5,353 nucleotides of DNA from Schlegelella_A sp038258415. Lineage in GTDB: Bacteria; Pseudomonadota; Gammaproteobacteria; Burkholderiales; Burkholderiaceae_C. A model generated the notes under the pieces. It was given only the letters and a program-made list of their open reading frames with translations. It made no database searches and had not been told where the DNA came from. Shown here piece after piece: positions 1 through 5,353 of this stretch (its first letter is position 1; the number at the start of each line of letters is the position of its first letter). The translations under genes were made by a program, and so were the position numbers. The DNA lies in contig JBBSPY010000240.1 in the NCBI GenBank assembly GCA_038258415.1, positions 1 to 5,353 of the forward strand, in the 5' to 3' direction.

Positions 1-711
1 CAGCGCGGCCAGGCGCTGCTTCAGAAGCTGCTGATCGCGGCGTCGCTCGAGAGCCGGGGCTGAACCCGCCGCGACATCGTGGCGGGGCAGATGCGAGAAC
101 GCGGTGGCCAGGCTGCGCAAACCCTGGGCAGCGGCGTCGTCCGCGATGCCGCCGGCGGCCCTGTCGAGGACCTCGGCATAGCTGCGCGGATCGAGTGGAA
201 AACGGTGCTCGAAGTACGTGAGGGCAAAGCTGCCAGTCGACGTGTCGAACTCGAGGGCCAGCTCGCCGGCGTCGAGGGCCTCGCCGTACTGGCGACCCAG
301 CACGGGAAGCAGGACCTTGCCGTCCAGTTCGGCGTTGACGGGGTGCCAGTCGATGTCGAAATAGTCAGCGTATGGCGACGAGATCCCGTTCTCGACGACA
401 TCGTTCCACCAGGCGTTGTCCGAGCCCAGCACGCCCATGTGGTTGGGAACCATGTCAAGCAGCTGACCCATGCCGTGCGCGCGCAGCGCGGTCGTGAAGC
501 GCTCGAAACCGGCCTCGCCCCCCAACTCCGGATTGATCTGGTCGTGGGCGACGACGTCGTAGCCGTGCGTGCTGCCGGCCCTGGCGCGCAGGATGGGCGA
601 GCAATAGACATGGCTGACTCCGAGTCGCTCCAGGTAAGGAAGGACACGAATCGCGTCGTCGAAGCCGAACCCCTTGTGGAACTGCAGGCGGTAGGTCGCG
701 CGCGGAACGAT
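1..711 (-). other. treY: TreY (malto-oligosyltrehalose synthase) domain, N-terminal third
   Basis: This is the sub-region of the fused gene coding residues 650-886. It begins at IVPRATYRLQF, which matches where free-standing TreY proteins normally begin, so little or nothing of the synthase N-terminus was lost in the fusion. Family marks in order are LPYLERLGVSHVY, SPILRARAGSTHGYDVV, NPELGGEAGF, LLDMVPNHMG (barrel region I), DNAWWNDVVENG, FDIDWHP and LLPVLGRQYGEAL. The visible part stops in the helical insertion (about residue 237 of this domain), before the LDH/IDH-type nucleophile segment, so catalytic competence cannot be judged here. Confidence 0.93.
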
Positions 712-2658
712 CGCCTCATGGCTGGCGCCGGCTTCGCACTGCGTTTCCGGTCGGGGTCGCACGACGGCGATGCGGCCGGCCAGCGACGCCAATCGGGGAT
801 CGGTCGCCAGTGCCTCCAGGCTGAGCGGCAGACGCTGGCGCCAGTTCGGATGCTGATCGACGGTGCCGGGCAGATTGGCCTGGTCTTCGACGCCCAGCAC
901 GTCCTCGAGCTGAACCAGCATGACCTCGGCCTCGCTGCTCGCTGCGAACGCGTGGACGGCTTCGGCCAGCGCCTGAGTCAACTGCGGCACGGAATCGAGC
1001 CGTGTCTCGACGCCGACTGGCAGCAGCCCGGCACGTTCGAGCGCCAGCAAAAGCCGCATGCGGTCCTGCGCGCGACCTGCCAGTTGCTGCTCGTAGACCG
1101 TGCCTGCCGGGAACAGACCCAGGCGCTGGCGCACGACCAGATCGTGGCCGGTCCACCAGCCGGCCAGGGTTGGCAGGTCGTGCGTGCTGACCGCCACCAG
1201 GGCGCGGCGCGGGTAGGCCTCCGGCGGCGTGAAGGCGCCGTCGGCCGTGCGCTCGAAGTAGAGCAGCCGATACGACAGCATCCCGAAACGGCGCATCGCC
1301 GTGCGAATCTCGTCAGCGACCGTACCCAGGTCCTCACCGATCACCAGGCACCGGTTCGCCTGGCTCTCGCGCACCACGATCGAGATGAGCTCGTCGAGCG
1401 GGTACAGGACATAGGCACCGGCAGCCGGCGACTGGCCCGGCGGTATCCAGTACAGCCGCATCAGGCCCATGACGTGATCGAAGCGCAGGGCGCCGGCATG
1501 GCGCATGGCGGCGCGTACCGTGTCGGTGAAGAGCGCGTATCCGGACTCGCGCAAGCGGTCCGGACGCAGGGGCGGCAGGCCCCACCCTTGTCCGTTCGGG
1601 TTCACCTCGTCGGGGGGCGCGCCGATCGTCGCACCCGGTGCGAACTGGGCCGCGTGCGACCAGGCGTCGGACCCGGCTCGGTCGACCGAAACCGCCAGAT
1701 CGAGGTAGAGGCCGATCGCCATGCCCCTGTCGACGCAGCGCTGTCGCGCCGCGGCAAGTTGCCGGTCGGCGAGCCATTGCAGATAGAGATGGAAGTCGAC
1801 CGCCGTGCGTTGCGCGTCCAGGAAGGCTGCGACCGCAGGCGCATCGGGCGACCGATAGGCCTCGGGCCAGACTGGCCAACCCCAAACCTCGCTGTCGGCG
1901 GCGAAAAAGTGACCTTGAAGTGCCTCGAAGAGGGCGTGGCGCAGGAGCGACGGACCTCCCTCGGCCAGGAATCGACGGTAGTCGTCGCGGCGCGGATCGG
2001 GGCCTGCATCGCGATGGCGACCCGCGAACTGCGCGTGCAGCAGGCGCAACACCTGGGTCTTGAGTGCGGCGACTTCGGGATAGCGAACCGTGTCACTGGC
2101 GCGCAGCACCGCGAGCCGGGCCTGGAAGTCCGGGCTCGCGATCAGGGTCCTGGCCTCTTCGCACTCGACCAGGTCGACCACCGAGTCGACAGCGACGTAG
2201 AGCGTGTTCAGGCGCAGGCGCGACGACGGGCTGTACGGACTGATGTGCGACGGGTTGTGTGCGAACAGCGCATGCAGCGGGTTGAGGCCGACCAAGCTGG
2301 CGCCGCGTGCGGCCCATTGATCGATCACCGTCAGCAGATCACCGAAGTCGCCGATGCCCCAGTTCGTGTGCGAGCGCAGCGAGTAGAGCTGGACGGCGGG
2401 GCCCCAGACCCGGCCGCCCGCGGCGAGTGCGTCGGGTTGGAAGCAGGCGTCCCCCTCGGGGGCTCGCTCGTGCCCGCTGTCGTGGGCAGCGTTCGTTCCG
2501 GCGACCTCGACGCTGTTCGGATCGACGTCGAGCTCCGCGAGCAACGCCGCCAGGGTCTCGTTCGAGGCCTCGTGCCGCTGGCCCCAGATGTCCGCATAGC
2601 TGGTCAGCACGCCGTGACCGACGGCCAGCCGGACCAGCCGGTCGCGGTCCGTCGTCAT
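1..2658 (-). CDS. malQ-treY: MalQ-TreY fusion: 4-alpha-glucanotransferase / malto-oligosyltrehalose synthase (3' end outside window)
   Basis: A single frame runs from the ATG at 2658 to the window edge: 886 codons with no stop. Residues 1 to about 633 are a GH77 amylomaltase, which transfers alpha-1,4-glucan segments between maltodextrins. Residues from about 650 onward are the start of TreY (GH13_26), which converts the reducing-end alpha-1,4 bond into alpha,alpha-1,1. Amylomaltase marks are QLYSLRSHTNWGIGDFG (90-106), PYSPSSR (141-147), PPDEVNPNGQGWGLPP (348-363), nucleophile Asp394 in LRFDHVMG, acid/base Glu442 in GEDLG, and Asp494 in STHDLPT. TreY marks are VPRATYRLQFHKGFGF (651-666), GSTHGYDVV (695-703) and DMVPNHMG (735-742). 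The start is fixed by the ATGA overlap with treZ; a weak GGACGG lies just upstream. The TreY catalytic nucleophile and acid/base are beyond the window. The whole protein would be near 1,550-1,700 residues if TreY is of usual length. Both halves look intact as far as visible. The alternative, two separate genes, would need indels that this sequence does not show. Confidence 0.93.
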   Translation of the reverse strand, partial: MTTDRDRLVRLAVGHGVLTSYADIWGQRHEASNETLAALLAELDVDPNSVEVAGTNAAHDSGHERAPEGDACFQPDALAAGGRVWGPAVQLYSLRSHTNWGIGDFGDLLTVIDQWAARGASLVGLNPLHALFAHNPSHISPYSPSSRLRLNTLYVAVDSVVDLVECEEARTLIASPDFQARLAVLRASDTVRYPEVAALKTQVLRLLHAQFAGRHRDAGPDPRRDDYRRFLAEGGPSLLRHALFEALQGHFFAADSEVWGWPVWPEAYRSPDAPAVAAFLDAQRTAVDFHLYLQWLADRQLAAARQRCVDRGMAIGLYLDLAVSVDRAGSDAWSHAAQFAPGATIGAPPDEVNPNGQGWGLPPLRPDRLRESGYALFTDTVRAAMRHAGALRFDHVMGLMRLYWIPPGQSPAAGAYVLYPLDELISIVVRESQANRCLVIGEDLGTVADEIRTAMRRFGMLSYRLLYFERTADGAFTPPEAYPRRALVAVSTHDLPTLAGWWTGHDLVVRQRLGLFPAGTVYEQQLAGRAQDRMRLLLALERAGLLPVGVETRLDSVPQLTQALAEAVHAFAASSEAEVMLVQLEDVLGVEDQANLPGTVDQHPNWRQRLPLSLEALATDPRLASLAGRIAVVRPRPETQCEAGASHEAIVPRATYRLQFHKGFGFDDAIRVLPYLERLGVSHVYCSPILRARAGSTHGYDVVAHDQINPELGGEAGFERFTTALRAHGMGQLLDMVPNHMGVLGSDNAWWNDVVENGISSPYADYFDIDWHPVNAELDGKVLLPVLGRQYGEALDAGELALEFDTSTGSFALTYFEHRFPLDPRSYAEVLDRAAGGIADDAAAQGLRSLATAFSHLPRHDVAAGSAPALERRRDQQLLKQRLAAL
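760..2658 (-). other. malQ: MalQ (GH77 4-alpha-glucanotransferase) domain of the fusion
   Basis: This is the sub-region of the fused gene coding residues 1-633. All three GH77 catalytic acids are present (Asp394, Glu442, Asp494), as is the GQGWGLPP loop that lines the active site, so the domain should be active. The N-terminal part before QLYSLRS is only about 89 residues (TSYADIWGQRHEAS at 19-32, then a Gly/Ala/His-rich stretch at about 50-70). From memory, E. coli-type MalQ has some 50-60 more residues there, including a small beta-sandwich. The domain ends with the expected DVLGVEDQANLPGT and HPNWRQRL segments (about 606-629), so its C-terminus is complete. Confidence 0.93.
2655..2658 (-). 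promoter_or_regulatory. ATGA stop/start overlap, treZ to malQ-treY
   Basis: The TGA ending treZ (2657-2655) overlaps the ATG of the fusion gene (2658-2656). The upstream GGACGG about five bases before the ATG is at best a weak ribosome binding site, so translational coupling to treZ is likely. This junction decides the start of the fusion gene. Confidence 0.85.
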
Positions 2659-4490
2659 CGCGCCGTCCGCCCGATCCAGACGGCCGATGGAGCAAACGTC
2701 AGTCGCCCGGCTGACATCGCCGAGGTTCCGCTCGCGAACACGACTTCGGCGTTCTCCGGCAAGTCACGCTGCACGGTACGGGCACTGAAGTTCGCGCTCA
2801 TCGACCAGCTTGATCCTTCGTTCAGTTGCCAGTCGACGGCGATGAACCCGTCGTCGGCCGTGTGCGCGCCGCGTGTCGCGCCGCCTGCGAGCCGGGGGAC
2901 GAGCTGGTCACGACGGAGCATGAGCAGCCGGCGTATCAAGGCCAATCGATGTGCATGCTCAGCGCCGCCGCGCTCGCTCCAGTCGAGCTTCGACGCCTCG
3001 AAGGTCGAGACCGCGGCCGGGTCCGGGATGCGCGCTCGACTTGCTTCGTCGCCAAACGCGGGAAAGCGTCCGAACTCCTTGCGCCGGCCGGCGGTGACTG
3101 CTCGTGCCAACTCGCTTTCGAAGTCACAGAAATAAAGGAACGGGGCGGAGGCCGCGAACTCTTCGCCCATGAAAAGCATGGGAACGTGCGGCGACAGCAA
3201 CAGGCACGCGTAGGCCGCGTCGAGCTGCGGCGCGGTGGCGAGTCGGTCCAGCCGTTGCCCGTAAGCGCGGTTGCCGATCTGGTCGTGGTTCTGCAGGCAG
3301 GACACGAAGGCCGTCGAGGGCAGGTCGTCGCTCGGTTCCCCATGACGCTCGCCCCCACGGAAGGCCGACGCCTGGCCTTGGTAGATGAAGCCCTCGGCCA
3401 GCGCCCGGGCGAATGCGGCCGCCGGCGCTTGCGCGTAGTCGGCGTAATAGGAGTCGACCTCGCCGGTCAGCAGAACGTGAACCGCGTGGTGAAGGTCATC
3501 GTTCCATTGCGCGCTGGCCCCGCCTGCGGAAGAACCCTTTGCGGCAATCAGACTGGCTTGATTGCGCTCGTTCTCGAGCACCAGATGGACATGACGCTCG
3601 CGTCCCGGTCCTTCACGCAAGGCGCTCGCGATCTCCTCGACGATGTGGCGCGAGGTGTCATCGGCGATGGCGTGGACGGCGTCGAGGCGCAGGCCGTCGA
3701 AGCGATATTCCTCGACCCAGTGCAGCGCGTTGTGGACGTAGAAAGCACGAACGGTCTCGTGCCGATCGCCATCGAAGTTGATGGCGGCGCCCCACGGCGT
3801 CTGATGGCGCGGGTTGAAGAATTCGGGACAAAAACCGTGAAGGTAGTTGCCGTCGGGCCCGAAGTGGTTGTAGACCACGTCGAGCAGCACCATCAGCCCC
3901 AGGCCGTGGGCGCGGTCGACGAACGCCTTCAGATCGTCGGGCCGTCCATAGCTCGCATCGGGCGCATAGTGAAGCACGCCGTCGTAGCCCCAGTTGCGGC
4001 GCCCGGGAAAGTCTGCCACCGGCATCAGTTCGACGGCTGTGACCCCGAGGTCCCGCAGATCGCCAAGACGCTCCGCGGCCGCCGCGAAGTTGCCTCGCGC
4101 CGTGAACGTGCCGACATGGAGTTCATAGATCACCGCCTCGTGCCAGGCGCGCCCGCGCCAGTTGTCGTCATGCCATTCGTAGGCGGCCGGGTCGATCACT
4201 TCGCTCAAGCCATGAACGTCGTCCGGGTTGGATCGCGACGCCGGATCGGGAACCAGCTGGCCTCCGACGACAAAGCCGTAGCGCGTGCCCGGACCGGCCT
4301 CGGCGATCGTCAGCTCGTGCCAACCGTCGCCGTCGCGCTGCATCGGGTGGCGTGTTGGATGCGGCGAGCCGAGCTGAAGCGCCACGGCGCTTTGACTTGG
4401 CGCCCAGAGACGAAAGGTCGTCCGAGTGTCCGCCGCGCCGGAGGAAGCGGCGAACTGCGCCCCGAACGGGCCCGCATGGACGTGTCTCAC
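2655..4490 (-). CDS. treZ: Malto-oligosyltrehalose trehalohydrolase TreZ
   Basis: TreZ (GH13_10, EC 3.2.1.141) hydrolyses the alpha-1,4 bond next to the terminal trehalosyl unit made by TreY and releases free trehalose in the cytoplasm. I chose the GTG at 4490, which gives 611 residues, normal for the family. The frame is open back to an ATG at 4781, but those 97 extra residues are arginine-rich and overlap glgX out of frame, so they are a shadow. Residues about 5-95 form the N-terminal CBM48-like beta domain (TTFRLWAPSQSAV). The (beta/alpha)8 barrel follows: HVGTFT (125-130), the VELMPVADFPG strand (153-163) and LDVVYNHFGPDGNY (203-216). The nucleophile Asp270 is in GLRLDAVHAI, the acid/base Glu306 in HLVLENE, and Asp403 in QNHDQIGNR. 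The long insert with ENERNQASL is typical of TreZ rather than GlgB. A beta domain closes the protein (about 545-611). GTGA overlap with glgX and ATGA overlap with the next gene imply translational coupling. Upstream of the GTG only a weak AGG is seen. Confidence 0.97.
   Translation of the reverse strand: MRHVHAGPFGAQFAASSGAADTRTTFRLWAPSQSAVALQLGSPHPTRHPMQRDGDGWHELTIAEAGPGTRYGFVVGGQLVPDPASRSNPDDVHGLSEVIDPAAYEWHDDNWRGRAWHEAVIYELHVGTFTARGNFAAAAERLGDLRDLGVTAVELMPVADFPGRRNWGYDGVLHYAPDASYGRPDDLKAFVDRAHGLGLMVLLDVVYNHFGPDGNYLHGFCPEFFNPRHQTPWGAAINFDGDRHETVRAFYVHNALHWVEEYRFDGLRLDAVHAIADDTSRHIVEEIASALREGPGRERHVHLVLENERNQASLIAAKGSSAGGASAQWNDDLHHAVHVLLTGEVDSYYADYAQAPAAAFARALAEGFIYQGQASAFRGGERHGEPSDDLPSTAFVSCLQNHDQIGNRAYGQRLDRLATAPQLDAAYACLLLSPHVPMLFMGEEFAASAPFLYFCDFESELARAVTAGRRKEFGRFPAFGDEASRARIPDPAAVSTFEASKLDWSERGGAEHAHRLALIRRLLMLRRDQLVPRLAGGATRGAHTADDGFIAVDWQLNEGSSWSMSANFSARTVQRDLPENAEVVFASGTSAMSAGRLTFAPSAVWIGRTAR
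4487..4490 (-). promoter_or_regulatory. GTGA stop/start overlap, glgX to treZ
   Basis: The TGA ending glgX (4489-4487) shares bases with the GTG that starts treZ (4490-4488). Such four-base overlaps usually let the terminating ribosome re-initiate, which keeps the two enzymes in step. Only a weak AGG sits just upstream, which fits coupled initiation rather than independent initiation. This junction decides the treZ start. Confidence 0.85.
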
Positions 4491-5353
4491 GCGCCTGCGG
4501 CGGTGCGCGTCAGCACGGCCAGCGAGCGACCGATCAGCGGGTAGCTCTCTCCCCTGCCCAGTTGGCGCTCGGCCGCCACACCGGTCGCTTCGCGGGTGTC
4601 TATGAGCGCGCTCCAGGGCTCGCCGTCGATGGACGGCATCTGGAACTCGACGTCGTCGTGTCCGGCGTTGAAGATGACCATGAAGTCGTCGTCGACGATC
4701 GGCTGGCCGTGCCGGGACGTGTCGGCAATGCTCGAGCCGGACAGGTACATGCCAAGGCAGCGGGCGTGTTCGTGCTCCCACTCGTCATCGGACATTTCCT
4801 GTCCGTCCGGCTTCAGCCAGAGCAGATCCGTCAAACCGCTGCCGTGCAAGGCTCGGCCGGCGAAGAAGTCGCGCCGGCGAAAGGTCGGATGGCTGCGCCG
4901 CAGGGAGATCAGGCGGCGTACGAAGGCGAGCCGGGCGATCTTCTCGTCGGTCATCGACCAGTCGAGCCAGCTGGTCTCGTTGTCCTGACAGTAGGCGTTG
5001 TTGTTGCCTCCCTGCGTGCGCGACAGCTCGTCTCCGGAGAGCATCATCGGCACGCCTTGCGACAGGAACAGGGTGGCCAGCAAGTTGCGCTGCTGGCGCT
5101 CCCGCAACGCGTTGATCTCGGGGTCGTCGGTCGGCCCTTCGACCCCGCAGTTCCAGGACAGGTTGTGACTGTTGCCGTCGCGGTTTTCCTCTCCGTTGGC
5201 CTCGTTGTGCTTGTCGTTGTAGCTGACCAGATCGTGGAGCGTGAAGCCGTCATGAGCGGTGACGAAGTTGATGCTGGCATGCGGTTTCTTGCCGGAGCGT
5301 CCGTACAGGTCGGACGAGCCGGTGAGCCGCTGGGCGACGTCGCCGATCACTCC
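4487..5353 (-). CDS. glgX: Glycogen debranching enzyme GlgX, C-terminal part (5' end outside window)
   Basis: GlgX is a cytoplasmic GH13 isoamylase-type enzyme that hydrolyses alpha-1,6 branch points of glycogen or phosphorylase-limit dextrin. The reading frame is open at the right edge and ends at a TGA (4489-4487). The visible 288 codons are roughly the last 40% of a family member of about 700 residues; the ATG at 5350 is internal, not the start. Counting from that Met, recognisable GlgX signatures are RLTGSSDLY (8-16), VTAHDGF (30-36), NCGVEGPTDDP (67-77) and QGGNNNAYCQDNE (113-125). In VTAHDGF, Asp34 is the conserved transition-state-stabilising Asp of GH13. After it comes a C-terminal beta domain carrying WLKPDGQEM and the DDFMVIFNAG strand. 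The catalytic nucleophile and acid/base lie upstream, out of view. The stop overlaps the treZ start by four bases, so the two are co-transcribed. Within GH13, isoamylase/TreX proteins are close relatives, but the GNNNAYCQDNE motif and the neighbours fit GlgX. Confidence 0.96.
   Translation of the reverse strand, partial: GVIGDVAQRLTGSSDLYGRSGKKPHASINFVTAHDGFTLHDLVSYNDKHNEANGEENRDGNSHNLSWNCGVEGPTDDPEINALRERQQRNLLATLFLSQGVPMMLSGDELSRTQGGNNNAYCQDNETSWLDWSMTDEKIARLAFVRRLISLRRSHPTFRRRDFFAGRALHGSGLTDLLWLKPDGQEMSDDEWEHEHARCLGMYLSGSSIADTSRHGQPIVDDDFMVIFNAGHDDVEFQMPSIDGEPWSALIDTREATGVAAERQLGRGESYPLIGRSLAVLTRTAAGA

Noticed and set aside
21..719. A minus-strand frame starting at the junction ATG (719), as a possible separate gene
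   Set aside because: Its translation is Ser/Arg/Thr-rich with no family resemblance. The TreY motifs are in the adjacent frame, continuous with malQ.
716..1156. A minus-strand frame ending at the junction TGA (718-716), as a possible alternative MalQ end
   Set aside because: Arg/Ala-rich shadow. The MalQ C-terminal motifs (VLGVEDQANLPGT, HPNWRQRL) are in the fused frame right up to the linker.
79..3135. A plus-strand open frame of 1018 codons antisense to malQ-treY and the end of treZ
   Set aside because: Over malQ-treY it is the exact codon-for-codon mirror of the minus-strand gene. In GC-rich genes this phase rarely contains stops, because stops there require TTA, CTA or TCA codons in the real gene. 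Its translation shows no recognisable domain, while the minus strand has clear catalytic motifs throughout.
2826..4544. A plus-strand open frame of 572 codons antisense to treZ
   Set aside because: It overlaps the well-supported treZ completely, has Val/Arg/Gly-biased composition and no family motif. It is best read as a composition shadow.
4491..4781. A 97-residue N-terminal extension of treZ back to an ATG at 4781
   Set aside because: The extension is arginine- and proline-rich shadow sequence lying out of frame inside glgX, whose own protein is clearly conserved there. The GTG at 4490 gives the normal family length and a standard overlap.
1..5353. Search by eye for promoters, terminator hairpins, tRNAs, direct or inverted repeats, CRISPR units and insertion-sequence ends
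   Set aside because: Nothing stood out beyond ordinary GC-rich coding sequence, and all bases are used by the three genes. Short palindromes such as GCCGGC runs are expected at this composition.

Overview
This is a GC-rich, gap-free coding window. All real genes lie on the minus strand, so transcription runs from high to low coordinates. It holds part of a glycogen/maltodextrin-to-trehalose operon with three genes. They are the 3' end of glgX (4487-5353, entering from beyond the right edge), complete treZ (2655-4490), and a very long reading frame (1-2658, leaving through the left edge) that encodes 4-alpha-glucanotransferase (MalQ) fused in frame to the N-terminal third of maltooligosyltrehalose synthase (TreY).

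The genes are packed as tightly as possible. The glgX stop and treZ start share GTGA (4487-4490), and the treZ stop and malQ start share ATGA (2655-2658). The malQ part then runs into treY with no stop codon at all: I read every codon from 2658 to 1 and found 886 sense codons. I see no promoter, terminator, RNA gene, repeat, mobile element or CRISPR array, and no non-coding stretch of any useful length.

The enzymes make sense as one route. GlgX removes alpha-1,6 branches from glycogen or its limit dextrins and releases short linear maltodextrins. The MalQ half disproportionates these into longer chains. The TreY half rearranges the reducing end of a chain into a terminal alpha,alpha-1,1 linkage, and TreZ cuts off free trehalose. 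All are expected to be cytoplasmic, and no signal peptides are visible. The product trehalose usually serves as an osmolyte and desiccation protectant.

The composition and the clustering of glgX, treZ, malQ and treY fit a high-GC Gram-negative bacterium, most likely a proteobacterium (beta or gamma). That is an inference from gene order and protein style, not from any marker gene. The notable feature is the MalQ-TreY fusion. To my knowledge proteins of this architecture are already annotated in databases, so it is unusual but not a new system. I found no evidence for a previously undescribed system here.
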